Assembly: GCA_031002005.1 (NCBI GenBank)
Contig: CM061918.1
Location: forward strand, 45,110,047 to 45,174,046
Source of the DNA: Vandiemenella viatica
Taxonomy: Eukaryota; Arthropoda; Insecta; Orthoptera; Morabidae
Direction: 5' to 3'
DNA length: 64,000 nucleotides
In this document: positions 45,490 through 56,033 of the stretch, piece after piece
Layout of the letters: every line of letters starts with the position of its first letter
How positions within the stretch are numbered: the stretch's first letter is position 1
Translations under genes and position numbers: made by a program
The notes under the pieces: generated by a model
Told to the model about the DNA's origin: nothing
Databases searched by the model: none
What the model saw: only the letters and a program-made list of their open reading frames with translations

Positions 45490-46388
45490 TCTTTATATAT
45501 AAAGATGAATGTATGTTTGTTTGTTGGTTTGTTTGTTCTTCATACAAATCCACAGTTTTCATCCGATCTCGATGAAACTTTGCACACTTATCCGTTGAAA
45601 CAATGAGAAAAATAATGTCTACATTTGGTTGAAAAATTATCTGTATAAATAACACATACTGTGTCATAACTTCGAAATACAGCGATATACAGACACGTTG
45701 GATGTGGACGACTCCGTACCGAGTTTCCCCGTAGTGGCCTGGCAGCTGAGTGGCTAAAGAGCTTGCTTACGAACGTCGTGGTCTCCGGTTCAAGTCTCCG
45801 TGGAAGCCAAGATTTTTAAAAATTGTTTTTAATCGTAAGAGTCAGGCCTGGGCCGTAGGTTATTCGGATTGAATGTTAAACTGTAGATACTATAAAGTTA
45901 GGGGTGCAATGCGAGGCAAATCGTAGGTAGTCTTGAAATTTTGTAGGTGTACACTTTTTTACGTTATAATGATCCCTCAGGTGTTGTTCGCAGTCAGTGT
46001 GTGAGTGTGAACCACAGTAATACTAATATAAATACGGAAGTAAGTCTCTGTCTTTTTGTTACGTTTTGACGACTATATGGTTATATCGTTGCGATAGAAT
46101 TTTATAAGGAAAGCTCTATGAAGGGCACAGGATATTTTTTCCAGTATGATTAACAGTTGTAGTCACGTAATTTTGAAATCTTATCGAATAGTGACAGAAA
46201 TATGTTGCAAATTGATTCTCTTCAAGAGGCAGGTTCGACGGTAGAATGATATAGTGATAGCTTTCCTGTCATATTATGCCGACTCGATATTGTTTGGGAC
46301 CAATCCTTCGTTACCAACAACTTTTTATATGTAATTCTGGCAAAAAAATTCTTAATCCACGCGTACGAAGTCGCGGGTACAAGGCTAG
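45490..46388 (+). mobile_element. Helitron-like non-autonomous element inside LINE L-a
   Basis: It starts TCTTTATATATAAAGATGAA and ends CACGCGTACGAAGTCGCGGG, then TACAAGG and CTAG, followed by T. The preceding base is A, so insertion is between A and T as Helitrons do. LINE sequence continues on both sides without a target duplication. It holds a SINE-B (45735-45905). No Rep/helicase is present. Confidence 0.7.
45735..45905 (+). mobile_element. SINE-B copy inside the Helitron-like element
   Basis: The head is GTGGCCTGGCAGCTGAGTGG (A box) with TCCGGTTCAAGTCTCC (B box). The body has ATTCGGATTGAATGTTAAAC. The corresponding region is absent from the sister element at 51.9 kb, consistent with insertion. 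Confidence 0.68.
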
Positions 46389-46514
46389 TATATTATAATA
46401 TGACAAATCATTCTCTCTTAATTGTGTTACATGCATCCCCAAACGTCTTTCCTGATTAATTATTTTCAAAACACGTATTATGTAATACTTCTTGTCCACT
46501 AATTTTCAACATCC

Positions 46515-46653
46515 AGGTGAATGCCGGGATGCTTCCTTCAAAAAGGCCATGGCTGAATTACTTCCCGTTACATGTCCCCCAGTCCCATCCCGCCTCTAAT
46601 GACCTTAGACGTCGACAAGGCGTAAAGCAGTAAAAAAAAAAAAGAAAAAAAAA
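46515..46653 (+). mobile_element. SINE-A copy 14, 5'-truncated, exact target duplication
   Basis: Only the 3' half is present (from AGGTGAATGCCGGGATGCTT) with an A-rich tail at 46632-46652. TTCAACATCC occurs exactly on both sides (46505-46514 and 46654-46663). LINE L-a sequence continues across it. Confidence 0.95.
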
Positions 46654-47120
46654 TTCAACATCCTCGTATAACATCACATTTCAAATGCTTAAACTTCGCT
46701 TATGTTTCGTATTCCTCGCTTGAAGTTGTGTGTTCCTTACATAAACTTGCAGTAATTTGTTTGTGGTTTCTAGTTCAGTTTTTTTATTTTAATTTTAAAA
46801 TGTAACACCAATTTCGTTTGTGTTACTTTGCTTTTGACATCGTTCTTTGACGGTCAGTTCTAATTTTACTTCGTAAGTAACACAGTTCACTGACATGTTG
46901 TGTTACCTTTGATTCCGTTTCTGTACCAGTCTACTGTTCTTGCTGTAACTTCTACTACATATCATGACTTTTGTCTTCCTTTGGTTTACATGGAGTCGGA
47001 ATTGTTCTTCCTGTATTTTGTTCATATTTCCTAAAATCCTTGCTCTCTTCTGCAAACAGGACAACGTCGTCAGCAAATCGCAGCTACAGATTGTTCCTCA
47101 TTCAAACATTAAGCCACAGT

Positions 47121-47479
47121 CAGTGGCGCAGCTAGGTCAACAAGGGCCCCGGTGAAAAAAAAATGTATTTTGGGCCCTCAGGCTAGATGGGCGACCTTTT
47201 TTTTGTTTTGTGTTGCTGGTAGGGACCTCCTGAGCTGAGGCTGGGGGCCCCTGAGTTGTGCTTGGGGGTCCCATGAGCAGTGGTTGGGGGAGCCCTTAGA
47301 CGACGGTAGAGCTAAAATAAAAAGGTCGCCAGTTTGCCGTAGAGGCCCGTGAACCCTCTGAACCGCTTGGGGGCCCCCTGAGGTGCGCTTGGGCCCCCCT
47401 GAGTTACGCTTGGGGGCTCCCTGAGCATAGGGGGCCCCGGTGTACTGCACCGCCTAACCCTATGGTAGTTACGCCCCTG
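47121..47479. mobile_element. hAT MITE family M2, copy 1, inside LINE L-a
   Basis: The ends CAGTGGCGCAGCTAGG and, inverted, CAGGGGCGTAACTACC have the CAGNGGCG start common in hAT. GCCACAGT flanks both sides exactly (47113-47120 and 47480-47487). The interior is G/C-rich with GGGGGCCCCTGAG-type short repeats. It is 359 bp and non-coding. Its sister copy is at 61469-61802. Confidence 0.95.
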
Positions 47480-47560
47480 GCCACAGTGAAATTTTTCTTT
47501 CACTTTCTCAGTTGCTCCATGTATCGCCAATTTACATATTAGTGGGGATAAGAGAATGTA

Positions 47561-48141
47561 TAGGGTGAAAATGTCTGTAGGCCGAAGGTAGAAAGTCCTC
47601 TGTAAAGTTCAATATCTGTTATTATTTACACGTTGCAGCTAATGTTTTCACCTGCGACCCGCTGTTGGCTCTATCGTATACTCAGTAACTACAAACGTTC
47701 CATTCTCGCGTCACTGGTGTTTGGAGAACATCAAATTAGTAGGCGTCAAGAATGGAGCGGGGGAATTCTCTGCCCCGGGCGAGTGTGAAGACGTAAATAT
47801 TCATATGACCTCAGATTGGAGTAATTTGTCCTGGTACCCGTCACAGCCGTGTATAATTTAATGTCAAGTCGGCAGCACCTGATTGGCAGTGAGAATCTCC
47901 GGGAAAGTGGGTTAGGCCTCCACAGAAAGGTTTCCCTGTCAGTTGGCGCATGATTTATAAGCACGCAATAGATATCCTCTGCTCGGATTGTGTCGAGAAA
48001 TGGAGCGTGCCGAATAGTCCTCGAGATCAGATGGATCACATAATTGACACGCTGAAGTTGGTCCTTCTCCCACGGAGGTCGACGTTTCAGGATCTTCACC
48101 CGTCAATGGCGACTTCCATTTGAACACTGTTGTGTACATTA
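47561..48141. other. Unassigned spacer
   Basis: Open frames on the minus strand (47746-48244) show no recognised domain. Confidence 0.4.
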
Positions 48142-48144
48142 TTA

Positions 48145-48478
48145 GGGAGCGTGCACAAACTACGTGGCTCGGTCCAGGAGGTCGAGGGGGGTCTGGAAGG
48201 CTACTCTGGGCTACTTGGGGGAGGGGGGTTGCGAGCCAGACCACGTAGCTTTCCTTTCATAACATTTTTCACAGTTAAAATGTGGAACAGAACTCACAAC
48301 AGCATGTGAATATTTATTTCCCTCAGTTAATTATCTCCGTAATTTACAATCGTCTCACAAGAGAAAACAGTACAAAATGTCTTCTGGAATCAAAAGGGAA
48401 AAAAAGCTACGTGCTACGTGGGGGGGAGGGGGGTTCACAGGAGTTCAAAATGGAGCTGCGTGGTTTATGCACGCTCCC
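48145..48478 (+). mobile_element. MITE family H1, copy 3, with TTA target duplication
   Basis: The ends GGGAGCGTGCACAAACTACG and GCGTGGTTTATGCACGCTCC are near-perfect inverted repeats. TTA (or TTATTA) occurs on both sides (48139-48144 and 48479-48484). It is 334 bp. A 3 bp TWA duplication suggests PIF/Harbinger mobilisation. Confidence 0.9.
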
Positions 48479-48484
48479 TTATTA

Positions 48485-48720
48485 CGGCGGCGCCTGGTTT
48501 GCCAAGTGAAGGGTACCGAGTTCGAATCCCTTCGAGGCTTGCTATTTTTACGGACATTTAACCTTTCCCAATATTTGGTAATTGGTATTCCACGTTAAAC
48601 CCAGCCACGAAGGCGCCGTGAAGGGCGAATCGAGCTCTCGCATTCTGTCGGCCATGGCAGCGTTACGGGTGTCACCGCTTCGAGTCCGGCTCCCGGTATG
48701 GTGGGTTTATTAGGTGCAAT
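48485..48720 (+). mobile_element. SINE-B copy
   Basis: The B box GAGTTCGAATCC lies near 48519. The body has TTGGTATTCCACGTTAAACC. The head A box is worn. It starts directly after the H1 MITE target site. Confidence 0.62.
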
Positions 48721-49036
48721 ATGGGAATCCAGTCGTACACACTTTTAAAGCTTTACAGTACCTGGTTGTATGGCGTAAATAATCAGGATTTTTTTAAAGT
48801 TTAAAATACCGGCCAAATTATTCTATGTAATCTCGCGCCCAGCTATGTCATTTACATTTTATTTTCCTGGTCAATTAGACTTCGTATTCAGCAAGAAACC
48901 ATTGGGACCACCGAGTTCAACGTCCTCATCCATATGTACTGCGAATATGTTTGGAAGACTATCTGATAATTAGAAAATTATTATTCTCGTGTCAAAAACA
49001 TCAAAATACACAGTTAACTACATTTTATAAATCAAC

Positions 49037-49637
49037 AACTTTAAACACACTTGGCCCAGTACTTCGCAACCTCAATCGCATTGTGTGTTGCTTGAATCAG
49101 GTCTTCGTTGTTGCAGGATGATGGGCACATAGGGCACTTGAGCATATGATTCATTGTTTGGTCTTCTCCACATTCGCATTTAATACTGGTAGTATCAGTA
49201 TAACCCCATTTCATTAGGTTTTCCTTGGACCTGCCCACTCCTGTTCGTAATCGATTTAAAGACCGCCAGACGTTCCAGTCTTCTTCATGACCAGGTGGCA
49301 AGCGCTCTGCAACTGTCAGTGGTCCCGAGATGTTGGGAACCCTCATTTTCCATAACTGTACTCTTGCCTTTTCAGGTGACCCAATTAGTTCCCGTGATGT
49401 TCTGAGGAAGCTTTTCCTGGATTTGAGTCTCTGGGCTGGTGGTATATGGCCGTGCAGTGGATGAGTGCTTTCCTGTTCTACTTTGGTCCTCTCCTTGTTC
49501 GCAGCCACTTCTCTGCGGATACTGGGTGGTGCAATGCCCGAAAGCTGGTAAAGCCTATCAACTGGGGTAGGCTTTAAGCAACCTGTCACTAGATAATTAG
49601 AAAATGTGCGCCAGATCTCTCCTACGCCTCTAATCAA
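49037..49637 (-). pseudogene. LINE ORF C-terminus with zinc-knuckle-like motif (family L-c)
   Basis: A 198-codon minus-strand frame includes VTGCLKPTPVDRLYQLSGIA and PPSIRREVA near 49510-49590. It then has RLKSRKSFLRTS, and a C-terminal CECGEDQTMNHMLKCP near 49130-49190 (C-x-C-x(7)-H-x(3)-C). This is the conserved post-RT tail of a widespread arthropod LINE protein type, as I know it. The frame is intact to its stop at 49041. No RT core lies upstream, so the copy is 5'-truncated. The first methionine is internal to the original protein. Confidence 0.8.
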
Positions 49638-50049
49638 GTCTCCAATGATGAGAATATTCTTCTATCCCCCATTCAAGATCAGTGGATCCGTGTCCCTTAC
49701 TATATACCTTCCCACCGACTTGTCCCATTTCTTTGAATCTCTCCTCTATCTCCATACCTGCATCTTCACTCGCTCTTCGTGTTGGGATCCCCTACAATCT
49801 CCGTGATCAGCAGTTTATTGTCTTGAAAGTTTTCTTCGTGTCGTCCTAATCTACTAGTAGAACCAGTGTACTATCTCAATTTTCTTTCCAAATCCTTATT
49901 GGAAACTGTCAGAAACTTCCTTCTCCAGCCTAAACACTAGTCCAGTTTTTCTCTTCTTCTTCACCACCACCTTTTCGAGCATTTTATTGTCAGTTTCCTT
50001 TGAGTTTTACTAATAGTTGGCCTGGTAAAATTTGGAGTTTTGGTTTTAG
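49638..50049. other. Unassigned spacer
   Basis: No gene or recurrent repeat is recognised here. Confidence 0.4.
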
Positions 50050-50110
50050 GGCTGCATGCCCTTGCTGACGCCAAGCATTTTATACCTACTGTCAGGTAGT
50101 ATTAATGGGG
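50050..50110 (+). repeat. R1 start block fragment
   Basis: CATGCCCTTGCTGACGCCAA followed by GCATTTTATACCTACTGTCA matches the block at 21589-21630 that opens R1 copy 3. Confidence 0.5.
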
Positions 50111-50169
50111 GAAGTGAATTAAGAAGAAAGGGCGTATAGCATTATTGACTGGTTGACCCCGAAGGTTAG

Positions 50170-50440
50170 TTCGGCCGCCGGTTGACAGAGTTTTGATTTG
50201 CCATGCATGCGCCTCTCTCGTGGCTATCCTTAACCTAATCCGGTAATCCTTCCGGGTAAAGTGTACCACAGTTTAACGTGGAATCCGAAGCACGAAAGTG
50301 TACGTCACGTTACACAGCAAGTTGTGCGAGAGGTGAAAGTCGGGTTAATGGCCTCTCAAAATCCCCGCCCAGACAAGGATTGAACTGGGGCCGGTCGATC
50401 TCCAGTCAGACGCCTTAAGCAGGTCACTCCGGGGAAGTGA
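50170..50440 (-). mobile_element. SINE-B copy, reverse
   Basis: On the minus strand the head starts near CACTTCCCCGGAGTGACCTG and the B box is seen in reverse as AGGATTGAACTGGGG (about 50378). The body has AACGTGGAATCCGAAGCACG. It matches 3515-3780. Confidence 0.68.
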
Positions 50441-50496
50441 AGTATTTCGATTTGACTGCGAAATATGTATCTATATGTTGAGTGTATGCTTTGTTT

Positions 50497-50940
50497 GGGG
50501 GCTTCCATTAATTACGCGAGGTGTTTGTCCGAAATTTCGGACACCCCCCCTCCCCCCCCCCCTCTGGTGAGACTTCGTGATATCTGGTCGGAATCCTCCC
50601 CCCTCTTCTAAAATGACGTGAGATTTTGACGATGACCTCCCCTCCCCCTAATGTTTATCGACCTCTTAGTTTTTTTTAGATCTTTTTTTTAGCTCTCATG
50701 CTTACAGAGGGCGGTTATACCTCCCCCCTTTAATGTCGTGTCGTTTCTAGACCATTGACCCCCCTAAAGTCTACTTTCGCGTCATTTGTAAACTTTTTTT
50801 TAGCTGTACCATCCTTCAAGAATTTCAAAACCTCACGTGAGATTTCCGTTGCCCCCCTCCCACCCCTTAGTGAGAATTCGTGAGATTTCGCCGGACCCCC
50901 CACCCCCCTGTTTCACCTAACGTAATTAATGGACGGCTTC
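50497..50940 (+). mobile_element. MITE family H2, copy 2 (carries the empty hAT site)
   Basis: The ends GGGGGCTTCCATTAATTACG and CGTAATTAATGGACGGCTTC are inverted. TTT is on both sides. Interior blocks AAATGACGTGAGATTTTGAC and TTTTTTTTAGCTCT are shared with 63298-63588. At 50745-50752 lies TTCTAGAC, the single-copy equivalent of the duplicated hAT target at 9.8/14.3 kb. Confidence 0.85.
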
Positions 50941-51130
50941 TTTGCGAAATGTTTATGAGGCGAAGATTAGGTGCTGTTCCGGCATTCGCCTTGATGGCTG
51001 CGAAAAAAGCGTTTAATAACAGCAGTCAGGATGGACGGCACGCAGGGGGGGGGGAGAGGGGGAGGGGGAGGGGGCTCGTGCCCGGTCCCGTTGTACCTCC
51101 CTTATCCAGCGAGCGCCGCGTCAGTGCACT
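50941..51130 (+). repeat. Interspersed repeat R1, copy 4 (partial)
   Basis: It shares GAGGCGAAGATTAGG, CATTCGCCTTGATGGCTGCG, CAGGATGGACGGCACG and GGGCTCGTGCCCGGTCCCG with other R1 copies. A G-rich run (51047-51075) expands the middle. Confidence 0.5.
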
Positions 51131-51860
51131 GATGCACATTGGCGGGGGCACTACCTCAATTCATTGCTACGTTTGATTTAAACATTAAGAGTTTAGATTT
51201 TATAGAACATGTTCGATGTTCTTGTTTTTTGTTTTTGTTTGTTTGTGTTTGTTTGTTTTTTTTGTTTTGTTTTTGTTTTGTTTTTCAACCTGCTGATTAT
51301 GTTTCTGTGTGGCACTCTGAACGATGTTGAGGCTTCAGTTAGGAGTCTTGGAGGTGAGTGATGCTGACGGAGACACAGGAAGAGCTGCCGCATCTGGTGA
51401 GGCGGTGAAGCGTGACGGGGTGAACGGCCAGGGCAGGGTGGCTGGCGGCCAGGTCACGTGCCCGCTTCCCACGCAGGCTTGGCACCCTCAACTCGCAGCC
51501 TCTCAGCGCCGGACACTTTTGTTTTTATCCGGAGCTTCGTTTTCATCTGCATGAGAAACACGTCACACATTTGACGCTATACAAAGTCCAGGGTACCGTT
51601 AGACTTCATAATCACCCATTTCGATATTTCTTATATACGTTGTAGGTTAGTACACCCTTGCTTACAGGTTCAAGAAATTTTTTGCGACTGGTCTTAGATT
51701 CCGAAAATTTTCTTGGCAGCTCACATACCACGTAAATAGTCGCTTAATCAATGGAACGGAGCGTAACCAAGCAAGCAAGGTCCTAGACTATCACGCTGTA
51801 GAACCGGGTTCCCGCTCTGATCCTCGTTTTTTTTTTTTTAAATCATAATTTCTGTTCTCT
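51131..51860. other. Unassigned spacer with TTTG/TTTTG simple repeat
   Basis: A TTTGTTTTTG-type simple repeat spans about 51222-51286. The GC-rich stretch 51330-51520 has open frames without recognisable domains. Confidence 0.45.
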
Positions 51861-52726
51861 TCTACACTAATAAATGCGAAAGTAACTCCGTCACGTTTTC
51901 ACGTCTCTCTGTCTGTTTGTTAAGTTTTCACGAGTAAACGGCCAAACCATCTTTTGAAATTTGACAGTGAAATACTATATAACATTGGGAAGACCATAGG
52001 ATATTTCTTCAGGATAAATAACATATAATGTCACGAAATATTGAAAACTATCTGTTGATAAATTCATGTACAGACACAACTTGTATAGTAATGATGTCCT
52101 ACATTTGCGTTACATCAGACTATTATTTTGTGTTTACCTAAAAGTTTTTGGCAAACTTGCCTAGGGACAATAAAACCAAAAACGCGTACAAAACAGTATT
52201 GAGATAAGATATCCACAGAAAATGGCTTAGTTTCAAACCACGACCAAAAAATTTACCGGATCTCACAGTTAACACACCTTTAGCTTGTTGATATTTTTTA
52301 ACATGTTACAATGGTGCGTGGAGCGTGGTGGGTGAAAGGTTAACGTTCTGGCTTCGCATTCGGGAGGACGTGGGTTCGAATCCCCGTCCGGTCATCCAGA
52401 TTTGGGTTTTCCATGGTTTCCCAAAATCACTCCAGGTGAATGCCGGGATGCTTCCTTCAAAAGGCCATGGCCTAATTTTCCTTGCCTTTCCTTGTCCCCA
52501 GCCCCATCCAACCTCTAATAACCTTAGCCGTCAACGTAGCGTAAAACAATAACAAAAAAAAAAAAATGGTTCTCTTCATGAGACAGGTTTTAAAGGTCGA
52601 CTTCTCCGTCATCTTATCCCGAATGCGTGTTTTCAGAACTTCTGTCACCTAACATACATCTTTGTATATCCAATTCTAGCAATAAAATTAATTTCACGCG
52701 TACAAACTAGCGGGGTGTAGGTAGTT
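51861..52726 (+). mobile_element. Helitron-like non-autonomous element holding a SINE-A
   Basis: It starts TCTACACTAATAAATGCGAA, has a GTCTCTCTGTCTGTTTGTTA block, and ends near TTTCACGCGTACAAACTAGC and GTAGGTAGT. It is a sister of 45490-46388 and 4110-4807. SINE-A copy 15 interrupts it. Confidence 0.62.
52319..52566 (+). mobile_element. SINE-A copy 15, best-preserved full-length copy
   Basis: The head is GAGCGTGGTGGGTGAAAGGT, the B box is in GACGTGGGTTCGAATCCCCG, the body is complete, and an A run follows at 52554-52565. AATGGT..C flanks both sides. The sister Helitron (46208-46220) has the uninterrupted site. Confidence 0.95.
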
Positions 52727-52804
52727 TCTAATAATTCTGTAATTATAATTCGAATTTTATTTCAATATTTATTTTCCTTTCGTCGTTTTTAAACAGCAAA
52801 TAAC

Positions 52805-52990
52805 CGTGTGCGGTAAGTGAGCGGTAACGCTCTGGCCGCGCATTCGGGAGGGACGCAGATTTGTATCCCCATCCGGTCATCCAGATTCCAGTTTCCATGG
52901 TTCCATGGTTTTCTCAAATCATTCTAGGCAATCAGAATACTTTCCTTGCTCCCAGCCCTTTTCACTCCTCTGCTTCCCTCGATGTCCACA
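52805..52990 (+). mobile_element. SINE-A copy 16, diverged, internal losses
   Basis: It carries GTGAGCGGTAACGCTCTGGC, CGCGCATTCGGGAGGGACGC, a damaged B box (GATTTGTATCCCC), and a locally duplicated CCATGGTT block. The 3' part is shortened. Confidence 0.78.
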
Positions 52991-53009
52991 GTACGTCAAT
53001 CCGTAATAA

Positions 53010-53635
53010 GGGGATCGTCCATAACTACGTGGCTCTGTCTAGGGTTGGGGGGGGGGGTTGGCTGGGAAGCTACTCTGGGCTACGTGTGGGGGAGGGGGAG
53101 GGGGGGATTCCGAGCCAGCTCACGTAGCTTTTCATTCATATTGTTTGTCACAGTTAAAATGAAGTTCAGAACACACAACAGCATGTGAATATTTATTTCC
53201 GTCATTTAAATATTTCCGTAAGTTACCATAGTTTTACAAGAGAAAAACAGAACAAATTCTCTTTTGGGAATCAGTAGGGGGACATCCATAAATTACGTGA
53301 GGTGAAATAGGGGAAGAGGTCCGGCGAAATCTCATAAAAGGGGGGGGGGGGCGCAACAGAAATCTCAGGTGAGGTTTTGTTGGACTGTAGAGCTAAAAAA
53401 AAAGTCTACAAATTTCGTGAAAGTCGATTTTAGGGGGGTATTTCGTCGAAAAGTCGAGGTGTAAGGGGGGGGGGGGGTTCTCACAGACCAGATTCTCACG
53501 AAAACTCACCAGAGAGGGGGGATGGAGTTTCGGGGGGGGGGTGGTGGTAGAGACAAACTCCACGTCGGGCTACGTGAGATGGATGGGAGGTTCACAGAAT
53601 GCCACAATGGAGCTACGTGGTTTATGGACGCTCCC
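53010..53635 (+). mobile_element. MITE family H1, copy 4, with TAA target duplication and nested H2
   Basis: The ends GGGGATCGTCCATAACTACG and CTACGTGGTTTATGGACGCT are inverted. TAA occurs on both sides (53007-53009 and 53636-53638). Family H1 sequence breaks off at about 53276 and resumes near 53556. The insert is family H2. Confidence 0.88.
53277..53555. mobile_element. MITE family H2, copy 3, nested in H1
   Basis: It starts GGGGGACATCCATAAATTAC with the family GGCGAAATCTCA and TAGAGCTAAAAAAAAAGTCTA blocks. It is rich in G runs. The right terminus is degraded. TAG on both sides may be the target repeat. Confidence 0.65.
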
Positions 53636-53638
53636 TAA

Positions 53639-54835
53639 AAACAAAATGTTTCTCTCCCAGCTTTAATTTATGAGGGCTGTCGACTTGTTTATTTTTGTGT
53701 GCGTGTGTGTTTTTTGTGCTACATACCAGTCTGGGTGGCACCACAACACCTGCACAATGCCCGCCTGGCTTATGCAAATCACACAGCCACTTTCTAACGC
53801 CCGGATCGACTTGGGAATGCCATTCAAACCACACGGCCGTCTCGTATCGGCTTGTTTTTCTGGATGAAGCTGGTACATATTAAATAACCCGACTTGCGCA
53901 AGCGGTTAACAATTCAAGGCGGAAGGCATATATTTTTTTATCGATCTATTCAACCCGGCAACCACTTCCTGTAAACCTTAAGCTGATATATTGAGGCTCA
54001 GAACCTGGTTTACAATAAAGTTCGTTCGCATTCAGAATTTTAAGAGCCCTTCAATTCTAAGTATAGTACCAATTTTCCATTTCTGTTATTGGTTGGTTTT
54101 CATCACAACGTGCTATCTTTTTCCGGGGTTTCAGTAACGTCGAGTCCTATATTATTGTTTTTCTTAGTTTTTATCCTATTACGTTAATTAAGTTTTTCAA
54201 CAAAATTTGATGTATTTTCAATTTATTACGGGATAAATTACTTTTTGTATGCAAGCAGCCCATATTTGGACCTCTCTTACATTTTTTGATCATATTGTTT
54301 TTTTAAAAGATAGGGCTGGTTTATTTTCATTTGAACGCTCTCATCACCTTCAGCTTTGTTTTCAGAAGTAAGTGACTCCAAAATTATCTATTTTAAGTGA
54401 ACAGGTAAAAGAGTAACTATGAAATTGAGTGTGGTAGCCGGTATTTGGACCATTTCATGTGATATTCATAGCTATATAATTATAGCTGCGTAAATGTTGG
54501 TTTTATTATTCAAATATTTATATAGGTTTTGGCGATAAAATCTAATTCTTCGTATTCCAAAATAATTCTAGAGTTCTCATATAAAGATTACAGTAAAATT
54601 GTAGCCACCTTCCTGGAATTTACTGTTTTAGCTAAACACTGAAATGAGTAATTTGAACAGATCTGATTCTTCACTAGACACTTTGACGGAAAATTTTAAA
54701 ACCATTTGGTTAGTAAATGTGTAACGAAATATGTTTTTGAAATTTTTTCTTAGTTAAAGATGAACTCGGCACGATTCGATGTTATGTTATTCACCATTTG
54801 TGTTTATCTCAACTTTATGTTATTTTTTTTTAGCT
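53639..54835. other. Unassigned sequence
   Basis: Short overlapping frames on both strands at 53622-53883 have no recognised domain. The rest is AT-rich. Confidence 0.4.
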
Positions 54836-55013
54836 GTTGGGGTTACGCTTTGTCGAGGTCATTTAAGAAGTGGGAAAAGAGCGGAAAGTAATTCGGCCAT
54901 GGCCTGTTGAGGAATTATCCCAGTATTCGCCTTGAGTGATTTTGGGAAACCATTGAAAATCGAACTCTTAATGGTGGGACGGGGATTCGAACCCTCGTCC
55001 CCCGGTCGTTTCT
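54836..55013 (-). mobile_element. SINE-A copy 17, reverse, head partly lost
   Basis: It carries AATTCGGCCATGGCCTGTTG, GTATTCGCCTTGAGTGATTT and GGGGATTCGAACCCTCGTCC (B box reversed). The head beyond is replaced by unrelated sequence. Confidence 0.88.
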
Positions 55014-55443
55014 GTATCAACGCAATCAAAGTTCCAGTTAGTTGAAAGAAAATAAAACCGGCAGGAGAGAATTCGCCGGAGGTATGTTTGCGTGGAGTCA
55101 TATGGAGCACACGCGCTGGTGTTGAATTAATTCGCAGGCACTGCTGTTTCCGCATATCACGCTTTCTCTCCGTTATGAACGCGCTATCTCGCCCTTTGTT
55201 CCCGATACTGCGCTGCGCCCGCCAGCTATTGTGCAAAAAGCGCACAATAGACACTCGGGCTGCTTGCGACACGGAAAGGTTGCTCTTACCCACAGCCAGG
55301 CTCTGCCGTCTTAACTTTCCCTGTCTACGGACGGGACCGAGTGTTTACGTGAGCAAAGTAACTACACTGCGGTGGCTTCCCCTACTTACGTGACCACGAG
55401 TGTGTCTTAGTTTGTCGCAGTCTCCATCTGCTGTCCCTTCTTG
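55014..55443. other. Unassigned spacer
   Basis: A GC-rich interval with an AGCTATTGTGCAAAAAGCGC / CACAATAG short inverted pair near 55225-55250. No gene is recognised. Confidence 0.4.
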
Positions 55444-55455
55444 ACATCTAGCTAG

Positions 55456-55678
55456 TTTTTTTTTGATGGCTTTACGCCTCGTCGACGTCGAGGTCATTAG
55501 ATGCGGGGAAGGACTGGAGACAAGGAATGGTAAGGGAGTTGGCCATAGGCCTTTAAAATAAGCATCCTTGGGGAACTATCTAAAACCCAAATCTGGATGC
55601 CCGGATGGGGATTCGAACCGGCCGGCGTCATCCCGAATGCGAGGCCAGAGCGTTAACCGCTGATCCGCTATGCTCGGT
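55456..55678 (-). mobile_element. SINE-A copy 18, reverse, perfect 12 bp target duplication
   Basis: Full reverse order is present, from the tail (T run 55456-55464) through GGCTTTACGCCTCGTCGACG to the head near GATCCGCTATGCTCGGT. ACATCTAGCTAG occurs exactly at 55444-55455 and 55679-55690. Confidence 0.97.
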
Positions 55679-55690
55679 ACATCTAGCTAG

Positions 55691-56025
55691 AATACAAGAT
55701 TCTGTAATACGTTCTGTTGAACTAATTTTGACGTGAATACGTGTTTCCCGGTCAATACTGAGTAACATCCCAAAATTACGGGTGACTGTACTTTTTGAAA
55801 CTACTAGTATGAAAAAGAACTACGCAACTCAGGACAACCTAGTGAACGGCGTTACACAGAGAATGCTTGAAAAGGACGAGCATAGTGTAGGCCGCTCAGT
55901 TAACAGAGGCGGTTCAAGGTCAGTTTGCTGTATGTTCACTGCGCTGGAATTACACCTGCATGCGAAGAAGAAATTTACTATTCGCCTACGTGGACACAGC
56001 GGTAATCTCGGAGATATAGGTAAGG
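55691..56025. other. Unassigned spacer
   Basis: No gene is recognised. Confidence 0.4.
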
Positions 56026-56033
56026 GTTGGGCG

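Larger units (their letters stand above)
45385..47560 (-). pseudogene. LINE (family L-a, copy 2), broken by three insertions
   Basis: Segments at 45385-45489, 46389-46514, 46664-47120 and 47488-47560 align in order with the LINE at 33005-33720 and extend further into the RT. Matches include CCTCAATTATCTGCTTCATG against CCTCAATTATCTACTTCATA, and ACATTTCAAATGCTT near 46676. On the minus strand LRFADDVVLFAEES (about 47040-47085) is the RT catalytic block. The gaps are a Helitron-like element, a SINE-A and a hAT MITE. Confidence 0.82.

Noticed and set aside
53622..53883. Overlapping open frames with a cysteine- and histidine-containing segment
   Set aside because: No consistent zinc-binding spacing and frames on both strands are equally open.
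54859..55293. 144-codon minus-strand open frame
   Set aside because: Its 3' half is a reverse SINE-A and the rest shows no domain.
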